DNA of 64,000 nt from Pseudobacillus wudalianchiensis (GTDB taxonomy: Bacteria > Bacillota > Bacilli > Bacillales > Domibacillaceae). The notes below the pieces were generated by a model. That model was not told the origin of the DNA. It did not search any database and was given only the letters and a program-made list of their open reading frames with translations. The position numbers and the translations under genes were made by a program. The stretch's first letter is position 1; every line of letters begins with the position of its first letter. Where the stretch lies: the NCBI RefSeq assembly GCF_001685015.1, contig NZ_MAYT01000029.1, positions 62,001 through 126,000 of the forward strand. Reading direction: 5' to 3'. This document shows, one piece after another, positions 25,454-34,482 of this stretch.

Positions 25454-26505
25454 TGCTGTAAAGCCTCTTTCAATTGGTTATTCTCTGCTTCTGTTTTCAC
25501 TGCTGCCCTGAGCCATTTGCCGGCAAGCCCAGGATAATTATATGTATGGCGCAGAACTATTCCTTTTTCTAGTAAAAAGAGAAAGAGCGGCTTTTGATCT
25601 GCTAATCTCGGATCACGCAACAGATAAAAATTAACGACCGACCGGCTAAATTGAAATCCTTCCTTCTCTAAGAAAGAAAACATATTCTCTCGCTCTTCCG
25701 TAATTTTCTCTCGTGACCAATCGACAAATTCCCGGTCCGCCAAGATGGTTTCAGCTGCCTTCAGGGCGAGAGCGTTCACATTCCAATGCGGACGAAAGCG
25801 AGCAATCTGTAAAGCGAGCGATTCATTTGCCAGTAGATAACCGAGACGCAAGCCGGCAATAGCATACATTTTCGTTAAGGATCTTAACACAATTAAATTT
25901 GAATATTTCTGAATGAGCCCCGCAACGGTAAAGGAGCCGGCAAAATCATAAAAGGCCTCGTCCACTACAACGCAGCAGCTAGTTGATGAGAGACGATCTA
26001 ACAGTTCAATCATTTCCCCTTCAGAAAAAGCCATCCCGCTCGGATTGTTCGGCGTGCAAATAAAAACAGCAGCAGCCCCCTCGGCTTTCACGGCTAATTC
26101 CTTCATTGGAATAGTGTAATCTTCATTGATAAGCACATACTCGATTTCGCAACCATATGCCCGGCAGGCCGTTTCATATTCAGAGAATGCCGGCTGAACA
26201 ATGATCACTTTACATCCACGCCACAGCTGACCGAGAAATTGAATGACTTCTGCCGCTCCATTCCCTAACACTACTTGTTGTTCATCTACCTGGCTTAACT
26301 GAGCAATTTGCCTTGTTATCGATTTCCCATAAGGATCAGGGTAATCAGAAATAACAGAAAACCAGCTGTTCCATTGATCCCGGATGCTTTGCGGTGGTCC
26401 GTAGGGATTAATATTGACGCTAAAGTCTACGATAGAATCTGGCTGTTTTATTCCTGCACCTTCATATAAGTGTGCCGGATTAGAACCATGTGCGGGCCAT
26501 TTCAT
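25435..26505 (-). CDS. cobD: L-threonine-O-3-phosphate decarboxylase, CobD type
   Basis: PLP enzyme making (R)-1-amino-2-propanol phosphate, the linker for CbiB. 356 residues of aminotransferase fold I: SVNINPYGPP near residue 30, FICTPNNPSG, VVDEAFYDF and the PLP lysine in LRSLTKMYAIAGLRLGYLL. HisC-like aminotransferases share this fold, but the cob operon and N-terminal HGSNPAHLYEGAG support CobD. It overlaps both neighbours, and GGAGG is correctly spaced. Confidence 0.92.
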   Translation of the reverse strand: MKWPAHGSNPAHLYEGAGIKQPDSIVDFSVNINPYGPPQSIRDQWNSWFSVISDYPDPYGKSITRQIAQLSQVDEQQVVLGNGAAEVIQFLGQLWRGCKVIIVQPAFSEYETACRAYGCEIEYVLINEDYTIPMKELAVKAEGAAAVFICTPNNPSGMAFSEGEMIELLDRLSSTSCCVVVDEAFYDFAGSFTVAGLIQKYSNLIVLRSLTKMYAIAGLRLGYLLANESLALQIARFRPHWNVNALALKAAETILADREFVDWSREKITEERENMFSFLEKEGFQFSRSVVNFYLLRDPRLADQKPLFLFLLEKGIVLRHTYNYPGLAGKWLRAAVKTEAENNQLKEALQQWKKQS

Positions 26506-27445
26506 AGCAAATGCCTCCTATCCACATAACAAGCAAGAATAAAAAAGAAGAACGCTCCATAATCTGATTCGTAAGCAGGATATCCTCTGCCGTTTTTTGT
26601 TTTAACGGATCACCCATTTCCGCACGATGGGAGACACGGCCTTTATATACGTTCACGCCGCCTAGCTGAATGCCGAGCAAACCAGCAACAGCCGCCTCAC
26701 ACCAGCCGCTATTTGGGCTTGGGTGCTTTTTCGCATCACGGCGGATAATGTGCCATACTTGTTTTTTGGAATACCTAGTCTCCGGAAAAGATATAACCAT
26801 GAGCCAGCTCGTCAGACGGGCAGGCAGCCAATTCACTACATCATCCAGACGGGCAGAAGCCCAGCCAAACTGTTCATACCGATCATTTTTATACCCAACC
26901 ATTGAGTCACACGTATTAATCGCCCGGTACATGATAGCTCCAGGCGCGCCGGCTAGAAAAGCCCAGAAAAGCGGAGCGGTCACACCGTCACTCGTATTCT
27001 CAGCAACGGTCTCGATGGTCCCTCTCGTAATCTCTCCTTCATCTAGTTGATCTGTATCGCGGCCAACAATATAAGAAAGCTTTATACGTGCTTCTGGCAA
27101 ATCTCCGCTTCGTAACGGTTCATACACACTCACCCCTGCTTCTTTTAAGCTGCGGCAGGCAATGGCAGAAGCGATCATCAGGGTCTCTGCTGCTACTCCG
27201 GCCGCTGGATGGATACGATAGAAGAGAAAAACGAACAAAAAACTAACTCCGCCGGTAATTAGAAGAGTGATAGCAAGCATCCACACCCCTTTATTCCGCC
27301 GGCCTGTTCCTTTATTCAGCCGTTGCTCTAGAAAATGAATAAGCGAGCCGATCCAACGAACCGGATGCGGCAGATGCGGGGGATCACCAACTAGACGATC
27401 AATAAAAAAAGCGATGGTTGCGGCCAAGAGATGGTAGATCATCAT
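26480..27445 (-). CDS. cbiB: Adenosylcobinamide-phosphate synthase
   Basis: Membrane protein of about 321 residues joining adenosylcobyric acid to aminopropanol phosphate. Motifs are the N-terminal DRLVGDPPHLPHPVRWIG, the YIVGRDTDQLDEGEITRGTIETVAENTSDG segment and SWLMVISF with further helices. The start at the ATG at 27445 overlaps the btuD-cbiZ stop (ATGA) and has GGGAGAGAGG next to it; earlier codons lack a site. Confidence 0.94.
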   Translation of the reverse strand: MMIYHLLAATIAFFIDRLVGDPPHLPHPVRWIGSLIHFLEQRLNKGTGRRNKGVWMLAITLLITGGVSFLFVFLFYRIHPAAGVAAETLMIASAIACRSLKEAGVSVYEPLRSGDLPEARIKLSYIVGRDTDQLDEGEITRGTIETVAENTSDGVTAPLFWAFLAGAPGAIMYRAINTCDSMVGYKNDRYEQFGWASARLDDVVNWLPARLTSWLMVISFPETRYSKKQVWHIIRRDAKKHPSPNSGWCEAAVAGLLGIQLGGVNVYKGRVSHRAEMGDPLKQKTAEDILLTNQIMERSSFLFLLVMWIGGICYEMARTWF

Positions 27446-28911
27446 ATCCTCTCTCCCGTTCCGCTTTTTTCTAACGATTCTATTGTGCATTCATAGACTG
27501 CCTTTCCAATCGACTGGCCCAGCGGCGAAATAGTGCCCGCAAATGCCTGATGTGCGCCGCGCTGGGTCGCCGCGATGAGAACACTATCAGTGGAAGTACC
27601 TGTCGCCCATGAATGTGTTAATGGATCTTTGACTTTTTTATCGAATAAAGCTTTTACTTTCGCCTCTGTAGCTGTCATCACCGATTGAACGAATGCTTCC
27701 TCTGACAAATAACCATTCGCGAATACCCATGTATTGATTGTACCTGGCAAAAAGGCACGGCTATGCTCTACAGCCCGCGATACATCAACCGCATTCCCCA
27801 CACCAGCGGTAACGACGACAAACACAGACACATCTTCTATTTCTACAAAGCGATAAGCAGCTTTACGAAGGTGAACGGCTGTCATCATTCCGACTGTCTC
27901 ATTTATATCAAAATGATGCTGCTTCAAAAACCCCTTCATATCTTCCTTGTAAGAGTCGTGCCAATAATTTTTATCGACATGCCGGTTCACGAAGCTGCGG
28001 TGCCATCCCCATCCCGCTCCAATGACGCCTGCTGATAATGTTTTTAATAATACAGGAGCCTCTAGAGCAATAAATTCATCTTTATGTGTAATACACGTCC
28101 CATCGATGATGATCTCTGTTTCTTCCTTAGCTGCTTTCTCAGGAAGAATGCTCATTTGCGGTTTAGGGACTTCCGGATGCGGCCGCTGATGGATCGCCGT
28201 TTTGTAGACTTGCTGAATCGGCTCTTCCTTTAACACTTCGCTCGGAATGCCCAAGCCGTTCATTGTTCCATCTTCCATCAGTAATAACCTATCACAATAC
28301 AGAGATGCGAGATTCAAGTCATGAAAGATCGATACAACGGTTAACCCTGCTTCGCTCGCCATTTTCTTGAGCAGATCCAGCAGCTCTTTTTGAAAGGATA
28401 AATCCAAATGATTCGTTGGTTCATCTAAAAGTAAAATCTCGGGCTCTTGGGCAAGAGCTTGAGCGAGAAACACCCGCTGCCGCTCACCACCTGACAGTTC
28501 TTCAAGAGAAGTATTAGCAAACTGTATAGTGCCTGTTCGTTCCATTGCCTTGTTTACAGCCTGTTCATCCTCTTCTGTCCATATCGGGAAAAGACCACTT
28601 TGGTGAGCATAGCGGCCGAGAGAAACTGTTTCTTTCACCGTGTAGGAAAAAGCCTGGGGGGTCATCTGGGGAAGAACAGCTAGCCGCTTCGCCAGCTCTT
28701 TTGGCTTATAATCTTTTATTTCCTTTCCTTCGATCTGCATCGAGCCGCTGCTTACAGGGACAATGCCGCTCATCATTTTTAGCAGCGTTGTTTTGCCGCT
28801 GCCATTAGGACCTAATATGCCAAAAAGCTCTCCTTTTTGAACAGAAAAAGATAAATCACGGACAATCAGCTTGCCATCATAACCACCGCTGAGTTTTGTT
28901 AATTGAATCAT
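27442..28911 (-). CDS. btuD: Fusion of B12 ABC transporter ATPase (BtuD) and adenosylcobinamide amidohydrolase (CbiZ)
   Basis: One 489-residue chain holds two enzymes. Residues 1-245 are an iron-siderophore/B12-type ATPase: Walker A GPNGSGKTT, signature ELSGGERQRV, Walker B LLLDEPTNHLD and switch histidine FHDLN. After a Pro/Lys/Glu linker (about 245-265), residues 265-489 match CbiZ, which cleaves the aminopropanol arm of adenosylcobinamide or pseudo-B12 to give adenosylcobyric acid (GAGWGWHRSFVNRHVDKNY, MTAVHLRKAAY, VVTAGVGNAVD, SWATGTSTDSV, GTISPLGQSIGKAV). The fusion ties import to remodelling. The reading frame is unbroken across the junction. Confidence 0.92.
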   Translation of the reverse strand: MIQLTKLSGGYDGKLIVRDLSFSVQKGELFGILGPNGSGKTTLLKMMSGIVPVSSGSMQIEGKEIKDYKPKELAKRLAVLPQMTPQAFSYTVKETVSLGRYAHQSGLFPIWTEEDEQAVNKAMERTGTIQFANTSLEELSGGERQRVFLAQALAQEPEILLLDEPTNHLDLSFQKELLDLLKKMASEAGLTVVSIFHDLNLASLYCDRLLLMEDGTMNGLGIPSEVLKEEPIQQVYKTAIHQRPHPEVPKPQMSILPEKAAKEETEIIIDGTCITHKDEFIALEAPVLLKTLSAGVIGAGWGWHRSFVNRHVDKNYWHDSYKEDMKGFLKQHHFDINETVGMMTAVHLRKAAYRFVEIEDVSVFVVVTAGVGNAVDVSRAVEHSRAFLPGTINTWVFANGYLSEEAFVQSVMTATEAKVKALFDKKVKDPLTHSWATGTSTDSVLIAATQRGAHQAFAGTISPLGQSIGKAVYECTIESLEKSGTGERI

Positions 28912-29969
28912 GCTGTTCTTCTTCCTTTCCTGTGCTTACGAAGCAAAATGATGGCAAAGACGGGAGCGCCAATAATAGAAGTAATTACGCCAATTGGCAA
29001 TTCGGTTGGGGAAATAATGGTGCGGGCTACAAGATCAGCTAAAATTAGAAAACCAGCACCGGCGAACATAGACAATGGCAACAAATGACGATGATCTGGT
29101 CCCCATATCAACCGAATAAAGTGAGGAATGACCAATCCGACGAATCCGATCGTGCCCGAAACAGCAACAGCCGCTCCTGTTAAAATAGAGCCAGCGATTA
29201 GTACAATGAGCTTTTTCCGGCGGACGTTCACCCCTAAGTGCTGGGCTTTTTCCTCGCCGAACGACATGGCATTCAATTCAGCGGCATGAATGATTAACAA
29301 GATCGTACCAATGAGGAAAAACGGCAGGATCAGCTGAATATAATCCCACCCCCTCATCGACACGCTGCCAAGCAGCCAGCCGATAATTTGCCTTAGCTCC
29401 TCACCTGTCAGCGCAATCATTAAAGAAATAACGGCGCCCAAGAAAGAGCTAAAAATAATGCCTGTTAAAATGATCGTTTCTACTTTTAGCGAACGTTCAA
29501 TCGCCTGAGCAAATAAAACAACAATGAAGATGGTGACAATCGAAGCCATAATACTAATGACAGGCAGCGTAAAGCCGGATAGCCATGAAAACTGCACATT
29601 AAAAAACAGCACCATCACAGCGCCTGCTGAAGCGCCCGATGAAACACCGAGTGTATATGGATCGGCTAACGGATTGCGCAGCAGCCCTTGAAATGCAGCA
29701 CCTGCCACCGCTAAGGAAGCGCCTACGAGAGCTGCCAGCAAGACGCGCGGAAACCTAATTTTCCATACGATGTTATCAAAAGACGGGTCTACTCCATGAA
29801 GGGAAGTGCCGAAAAAATGATGAGATAATAAGAAAGCGATATCCCGAAATGGAACTTGTATCGTTCCAATCGAGATACCCCCAAATAAAGCGATCATAAA
29901 AAAAGCGAATACGATCAAATAGGCCGAAATCTTATTTCTTAAAAACATCTGGATAGATCGCTTCGGCAA
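28908..29969 (-). CDS. btuC: Cobalamin ABC transporter permease BtuC
   Basis: FecCD-family permease of about 350 residues with around ten hydrophobic segments. It shows family motifs GAALAVAGAAFQGLLRNPLADP-like near residue 85 and GTIGFVGLVIPHFIRLIWGPDHR before the C-terminal helices. A TTG at 29969 has AAGGAG 9 bp upstream; an ATG seven codons later (29948) has no clear site, so the TTG is kept but the start is uncertain. It overlaps the btuF end by 38 bp and the btuD start by 4 bp. Confidence 0.9.
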   Translation of the reverse strand: MPKRSIQMFLRNKISAYLIVFAFFMIALFGGISIGTIQVPFRDIAFLLSHHFFGTSLHGVDPSFDNIVWKIRFPRVLLAALVGASLAVAGAAFQGLLRNPLADPYTLGVSSGASAGAVMVLFFNVQFSWLSGFTLPVISIMASIVTIFIVVLFAQAIERSLKVETIILTGIIFSSFLGAVISLMIALTGEELRQIIGWLLGSVSMRGWDYIQLILPFFLIGTILLIIHAAELNAMSFGEEKAQHLGVNVRRKKLIVLIAGSILTGAAVAVSGTIGFVGLVIPHFIRLIWGPDHRHLLPLSMFAGAGFLILADLVARTIISPTELPIGVITSIIGAPVFAIILLRKHRKGRRTA

Positions 29970-30906
29970 GTTCTTCTACTCCTTCAACAAGACGTGGGCC
30001 TGTCCGGTTAACTAGGTCAGCTTGCACGTCATGAACGTCTTTGTTTTTAACGGCAGTGATGTTTTCCCAGCCTTTACGCTTCAACACTTCCTCAACCGGC
30101 TGTTTCGTATAGTAGCCGTGTGTTGTAATAATGACATCTGGATTTTTCTTAATAATTGCTTCCTCTGTCATTTGGATCCATCCTTCTTGATCAGCAGCAG
30201 CATTTTTCGCATGAATCAGATCAAGCATTTCTTGCATAAAGGTATTCTTGCCAGATGTATAGATTTCAGGTGCTGGTGACACTTCGATAAAGACGCTTTT
30301 TTCATCTTCTTTTTTAATCGTTTCTGCCTTTTCCTCTACCTCTGCTAAATCTTCTTTCATGTCTTTTACTACATCATGAGCTTTTTCACTCGTCCCAGTA
30401 GCCTTCCCAATCATTTCAATTGAATCGTATACCTGATCAAAATTCTGGGCATTATTAACGACAAGTACATCAATTCCTGCTTCTTCCAGCTGTTTAAAGC
30501 CATCTTTTGCATTATGAGCACTGGAGGCGTGGGCTAACACTAGATCAGTGTCGAGTCCGATAATTTTTTCAATGTTATATTCCATACCGCCGACTTTTTC
30601 TTTAGAGTTTACTTCTTTCGGGTAGTTATCATTATCGGAAACGCCAACAATTTCCTTTCCTAACCCGAGCTCATAAGCGATTTCGGTATTGCTCGGAATG
30701 AGGGAAACGATTTTCTTTGGCTTTTCCTCAATAACGACATTCTTTCCTTCTGCGTCTCTGATCGTTACTGGAAAGGCCGCTTCTTGACTTTCTTTTGGCT
30801 GATCTGCTTTTTCTTCCTTTTCTGGCGCTGCTTTATCTGTTCCGCAGCCAGCCAACAATCCGGCAGCCAACACGAAAGATAATGTGTACTTAGATACTTT
30901 GTTCAT
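29932..30906 (-). CDS. btuF: Cobalamin-binding lipoprotein BtuF
   Basis: Type III (helical backbone) solute-binding protein, 324 residues. The lipobox LLAGC puts the lipid-modified cysteine near residue 21; a Lys/Glu-rich linker follows and the binding fold begins with FPVTIRDAEGKNVVIEEKPKKIVSL. VVGVSD-like and DLVLAH segments are typical of BtuF/FecB. The cobalamin riboswitch directly upstream fixes the substrate class. First gene of the 13-gene operon. Confidence 0.92.
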   Translation of the reverse strand: MNKVSKYTLSFVLAAGLLAGCGTDKAAPEKEEKADQPKESQEAAFPVTIRDAEGKNVVIEEKPKKIVSLIPSNTEIAYELGLGKEIVGVSDNDNYPKEVNSKEKVGGMEYNIEKIIGLDTDLVLAHASSAHNAKDGFKQLEEAGIDVLVVNNAQNFDQVYDSIEMIGKATGTSEKAHDVVKDMKEDLAEVEEKAETIKKEDEKSVFIEVSPAPEIYTSGKNTFMQEMLDLIHAKNAAADQEGWIQMTEEAIIKKNPDVIITTHGYYTKQPVEEVLKRKGWENITAVKNKDVHDVQADLVNRTGPRLVEGVEELAEAIYPDVFKK

Positions 30907-30941
30907 GTCTTTCTCTCCCTTTACTTCTTAGAAATATCAAT

Positions 30942-30971
30942 AAAAAAACACCTCTACGCTTTGGAGAGATG
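30942..30971 (-). terminator. Terminator of the cobalamin riboswitch expression platform
   Basis: On the minus strand CATCTCT and AGAGGTG pair (one G-U) around a 9-base loop and are followed by seven T residues, 36 bp before btuF. Its position after the aptamer suggests transcriptional control of the operon by B12. Confidence 0.8.
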
Positions 30972-31019
30972 CAGTGAAAAAGAGCCATGCGGGCATAATG
31001 AGCCAACCAGCCGCTTTTA

Positions 31020-31190
31020 CACCACCCTATCCGCGTAGGTTACCGGTGCTCTAAATCAGGCAGGTTTTCTGGCTTGTGAAATAGATTTACTTCACTTACA
31101 GTGGCGGGACCGCGCTGGACTTGCACCAGCTTGCCCTTTTAAAAAGCTTTTTATTGAGCTTTACCTGATTCAACGTATGTAGTTTTCCGC
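31020..31190 (-). promoter_or_regulatory. Cobalamin (B12) riboswitch
   Basis: Minus-strand sequence carries the B12 box AAGCCAGAAAACCTGCC at 31075-31059 and the conserved core GGTGCAAGTCCAGCGCGGTCCCGCCACTGTAA-type segment at about 31126-31096 with the GGGCAAGCTGG stem. A downstream GGATAGGGTGGTG stretch can form the kissing or platform part. With the terminator at 30942-30971 it should stop transcription of btuF and the rest of the salvage operon when adenosylcobalamin is plentiful. The remaining 31191-31318 part of this gap is AT-rich and holds nothing else recognisable. Confidence 0.95.
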
Positions 31191-31318
31191 CTAGCTTCAT
31201 TATACACAAAAAAAACGTTCCTTTCATACAATTTTAAAATGAAAACTATTCTTTCTAATTTCCATCGTTCCTATAAATGGAATAAATTAAATTTTTTGCA
31301 CAATCCAACGATCTTTAC

Positions 31319-31343
31319 GTTTTAGATAGAGCAAAAGTGGAAT
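31319..31343 (+). promoter_or_regulatory. Possible sigma-B promoter for the small membrane protein
   Basis: GTTTTA at 31319-31324, 13 bp spacer, TGGAAT at 31338-31343, against the consensus GTTTAA-N12-15-GGGTAT. The -35 is good and the -10 is weaker than in the other sigma-B-type sites of the window. Confidence 0.35.
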
Positions 31344-31374
31344 AGGATAAAGAAAAGGAAAGGAGCGGCTAACG

Positions 31375-31548
31375 ATGAACCTTGCTGCTTTAATTGGATT
31401 GGTTGTTCTGCTGCTTTGTATTGGTCTTATTTTAGTGTACTTCCTTCGTCAGGCATTCGATGCGAATGATTCACATCGAATAGATGCCATTCCCGAAGAC
31501 GATTCTTATTTAAACGATCGGGACTCTGCACATGATCGCAATCTGTAA
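31375..31548 (+). CDS. Small single-span membrane protein (57 aa)
   Basis: AAAGGAAAGGAGCGG lies before the ATG, one of the strongest ribosome sites here. The 57-residue product has one hydrophobic N-terminal helix (residues 3-24, MNLAALIGLVVLLLCIGLIL) and a short polar, aspartate-rich C-terminal tail (AIPEDDSYLNDRD). No family recognised. It lies alone between the riboswitch region and a bidirectional terminator shared with bioA. The coding assignment rests on the ribosome site, a clean frame and the amphipathic layout. Confidence 0.65.
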   Translation: MNLAALIGLVVLLLCIGLILVYFLRQAFDANDSHRIDAIPEDDSYLNDRDSAHDRNL

Positions 31549-31594
31549 CTTGTTTTTGAATGACAAAGTATCATAAGAAAAAAGCATTTATTTA

Positions 31595-31631
31595 CCATAA
31601 AATCCGCCTGGACTCCAGGCGGATTTTATGG
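31595..31631. terminator. Bidirectional terminator between the small membrane gene and bioA
   Basis: CCATAAAATCCGCCTGG and CCAGGCGGATTTTATGG form a 17 bp perfect inverted repeat with a 3-base loop, 19 bp past the bioA stop. Confidence 0.9.
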
Positions 31632-31650
31632 TTTTCCTTAGTAAAGCAGC

Positions 31651-33012
31651 TTAGTTCTCTGCATATACTTTTTCATTCGAAATCTCATGAATAGCTTGTT
31701 TCATGATAACAGCCATTTCGTCTAAATCTTCATAGCTTGAAGCAAGGGGCGGCATAAAAACAATCACATTCCCAAGCGGCCTTGTCAGCATGCCAAGCTC
31801 TCTCATGCGCAATGTTGCTCGATAAGCTGTTCTTTCTTCAGCTGGAAAAGGCTCGTTCGTCGCTTTATCTTTAACAATCTCGATGCCGCACATTAAACCA
31901 AGCTGACGGATTTCACCGACGTGTGGCAATGTATTGATTTCAGTTAAAAGCTTCTTCACGTATTCTGCTTTACGTGCTGCTTGTTCAACAAGGTTTTCTT
32001 TCTCGAAAATAGCCAAATTCGCTAAAGCGGCCGCACAGCCTAGCTGATTTCCTGTATACGAATGGCCATGGAAAAAGGTTTTCATCTCTTTATAGTCTCC
32101 ATAAAAAGCTTCGTACACTTCTTCCGTCGTTACAGTAGCCGCAATCGGTAAATATCCCCCGGTAATTCCTTTAGCAATGGTCATAATATCTGGGGAAACA
32201 CCTTCGTGTTCTACCGCGAACATTTTTCCGGTCCTGCCAAACCCGGTTGCCACTTCATCTACGATAAAAAGAATCTGAAACTCCCCGCAAAGACGTTCAA
32301 GCTCTTTTAAATAGCCGGCCGGCATCATATGCATACCACCTGCACCTTGTACCATCGACTCAACGATAAGTCCAGCAATCTGTTCATGATGTTCCTCAAA
32401 TAATGTACGCATGGCGGCAAGTGATTCTTCTTTCGCTGTTTGTTCATCCCCTGACGGATGCCAGCTTGCTGACGGAAATGGGACGGCAAATGAATTAAAC
32501 ATAAGGGCACTATATACACGGTGATAAATATCAATAGAACCTACACTGATGGCACCGACTGTATCGCCATGATAGCCATTTGCCAGCGTGACGAATTTTG
32601 TTTTTTCCGTGATGCCTTTGTTTTGCCAATATTGATAAGCCATCTTGATCGCTATTTCGACTGATTCTGCTCCACTATCCGAATAAAATACACGCGTCAA
32701 TCCTTCAGGGGTCAGCTGAATAAGCTTTTCAGCTAATTGAATAGAGGGCACATTCGCTGCTCCAAGCAACGTTGAATGGGCAATTCGATCAAGCTGCTCT
32801 TTAATAGCATCATCAATTTCTAGACGGCGATGGCCATGCACATTCAGCCACAGGGAAGAATAGCCGTCAAGGTACTCATTGCCATGAATATCTTTCAAGC
32901 GGACACCTTCACCGCTCTCAATAATAAGCGGAGCCTCTTCATAATCCTTCATTTGTGTAAATGGAAGCCACATATGCTTTTGGCTGATCTCATACAAATG
33001 CTTTGTATCCAT
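31651..33012 (-). CDS. bioA: Adenosylmethionine-8-amino-7-oxononanoate aminotransferase
   Basis: Class III PLP aminotransferase converting KAPA to DAPA with SAM (or lysine in the BioK type) as amino donor. 453 residues; the [10 protein letters not shown]-terminus, [46 protein letters not shown] and the PLP-lysine region [16 protein letters not shown] are all typical. It overlaps bioD by 23 bp. No bioB, bioF or bioW is present here, so the remaining steps are encoded elsewhere or precursors are taken up. Confidence 0.95.
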   Translation of the reverse strand: MDTKHLYEISQKHMWLPFTQMKDYEEAPLIIESGEGVRLKDIHGNEYLDGYSSLWLNVHGHRRLEIDDAIKEQLDRIAHSTLLGAANVPSIQLAEKLIQLTPEGLTRVFYSDSGAESVEIAIKMAYQYWQNKGITEKTKFVTLANGYHGDTVGAISVGSIDIYHRVYSALMFNSFAVPFPSASWHPSGDEQTAKEESLAAMRTLFEEHHEQIAGLIVESMVQGAGGMHMMPAGYLKELERLCGEFQILFIVDEVATGFGRTGKMFAVEHEGVSPDIMTIAKGITGGYLPIAATVTTEEVYEAFYGDYKEMKTFFHGHSYTGNQLGCAAALANLAIFEKENLVEQAARKAEYVKKLLTEINTLPHVGEIRQLGLMCGIEIVKDKATNEPFPAEERTAYRATLRMRELGMLTRPLGNVIVFMPPLASSYEDLDEMAVIMKQAIHEISNEKVYAEN

Positions 33013-33721
33013 TCTTTATCCCCTCCATTAATCTATTGAAATGCCACTCTTTCACTATTCCAGAACGATAACGATCATGTTTAAGAGAGTTCGGAAGACC
33101 TTCGATAAAGGGAATATGCCCAATAATAGGTACCCTGGACAGTTCATGAATGACCTTCATGTTATCTTCCTCCATGTCTTTCTCTCCAGGTGAAGTACTC
33201 GAGAAAACAAGTCCAGCGATCGGCAGCTTTCTTTGCTTTATCGCTTCAATTGTCAGCATCGTATGATTGATCGTTCCGAGCCCCGTTCTGGCAGCGATGA
33301 CCACCGGCAAGGACACTTCTTCCATTACATCAATCAAGCATCTTCCCTTTCGATTCAGCGGTACGTATAGCCCGCCAGCGCCTTCTGTCAGTAACAGTTT
33401 TGGTCCTGATGACCGCTCTTTTATTTCTTCTATAATAGCCTCTTCATCAATCGCTGCTCCTTCCTCCTCGGCAGCCAAATGAGGAGAGCTCGCTTTTTTA
33501 AATAAGTATGTATAGAGCTTTTCCTCTTGAATATCTGGGAGCAGATGATACATCTCCACATCCGGCGCCCTCCATTCTCCATCCTTCCATTCTGCACCGC
33601 TTTGTACTGGCTTATACGGAATGACATCTACTCCTCTTTCCTTTAGTCCATGGGCAAGTAAAAGTGTCGTAATTGTTTTTCCTGCATCCGTGTCTGTACC
33701 TGTGATAAAGATTCCGGGCAT
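32990..33721 (-). CDS. bioD: Dethiobiotin synthetase
   Basis: ATP-dependent carboxylation of DAPA to dethiobiotin. About 243 residues with P-loop [11 protein letters not shown] near residue 6, YKPVQSG, and [21 protein letters not shown] is 6 bp before the ATG at 33721 and overlaps the earlier in-frame ATG at 33727, so the second is chosen. It is the first gene of bioDA, transcribed away from bioY across a BirA-like operator. Confidence 0.95.
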   Translation of the reverse strand: MPGIFITGTDTDAGKTITTLLLAHGLKERGVDVIPYKPVQSGAEWKDGEWRAPDVEMYHLLPDIQEEKLYTYLFKKASSPHLAAEEEGAAIDEEAIIEEIKERSSGPKLLLTEGAGGLYVPLNRKGRCLIDVMEEVSLPVVIAARTGLGTINHTMLTIEAIKQRKLPIAGLVFSSTSPGEKDMEEDNMKVIHELSRVPIIGHIPFIEGLPNSLKHDRYRSGIVKEWHFNRLMEGIKNGYKAFV

Positions 33722-33741
33722 AAACATCCTCCTTTTTAATT

Positions 33742-33774
33742 TTAGTAAACCTTATTTACAAAAATGTTAACATA
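33742..33774. promoter_or_regulatory. BirA-like operator between bioDA and bioY
   Basis: TTAGTAAAC (33742-33750) and GTTAACATA (33766-33774) form an interrupted inverted repeat with a 15 bp spacer, the geometry of Bacillus BirA sites (TTGTTAAC-N15-GTTAACAA type). A minus-strand -35 TTGTTT and -10 TAACAT straddle it. Biotin-bound BirA would repress synthesis and uptake together. Confidence 0.65.
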
Positions 33775-33821
33775 CGAAAAAATGATAAACAATTATATTT
33801 TATAAAAGAGGAGGAAAATCA

Positions 33822-34388
33822 TTGAAAGCTTACGAGATTGTTCTTTGCGCCTTCTTTGCAGCCCTTATGGCTGTTGGGGCAAACGTATCACCTTTTTTAA
33901 CGATCGGCGGTGTTCCTGTTACTTTGCAATTAATGTTTGCCATCCTAGCCGGTGGATTGCTTGGCAGCCGCCTTGGTTCCTTGTCCATGGCTGCTTATCT
34001 CTTTATCGGTCTTGCCGGTGCACCCGTGTTCGCCCAATTTAAAGGGGGACCCGCAAGTATTTTCAGTCCCACTTTTGGATTCATCCTTTCTTTTATTCTC
34101 GTTGCTTATGCTACAGGCAAGATTCTTGGACATTCACGCAAAAAAACAGCTTACCTCTATGCCGGTGCAGCTGCTATTCTCTTAAATTATGTCATCGGCA
34201 CAAATTACATGTACGCAGCGTTCAAATGGTGGGCTGAAGCACCAAGTGACTTTAGTTATGCAATGGCCTGGTCTTGGATGGCTATCTATTTTCCACTTGA
34301 TCTCGGAATAACCGTTGTATCTCTTGCTGTTATTCCTAAAATTCGTTCAGCGCTAAACCAACGAAAGGTTTATCCAGTAAGAGACTAA
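33822..34388 (+). CDS. bioY: Biotin ECF transporter S component BioY
   Basis: Membrane substrate-capture protein for biotin, 188 residues and about six helices. Family segments are visible: GVPVTLQLMFAILAGGLLGSRLG near residue 30, LFIGLAGAPVFAQFKGGPA and SPTFGFILSF. It begins with TTG; AGAGGAGG is 8 bp upstream and no ATG is nearby. Divergent from bioDA. Confidence 0.93.
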   Translation: MKAYEIVLCAFFAALMAVGANVSPFLTIGGVPVTLQLMFAILAGGLLGSRLGSLSMAAYLFIGLAGAPVFAQFKGGPASIFSPTFGFILSFILVAYATGKILGHSRKKTAYLYAGAAAILLNYVIGTNYMYAAFKWWAEAPSDFSYAMAWSWMAIYFPLDLGITVVSLAVIPKIRSALNQRKVYPVRD

Positions 34389-34482
34389 TCAAAACTTTTT
34401 ATCCTTATCTAATCGTTTCTCTTCATCCTTTTCCATATTTTGTGTATAGTAAATGTATTGTCACAATTGAGGAGAGAGACTG

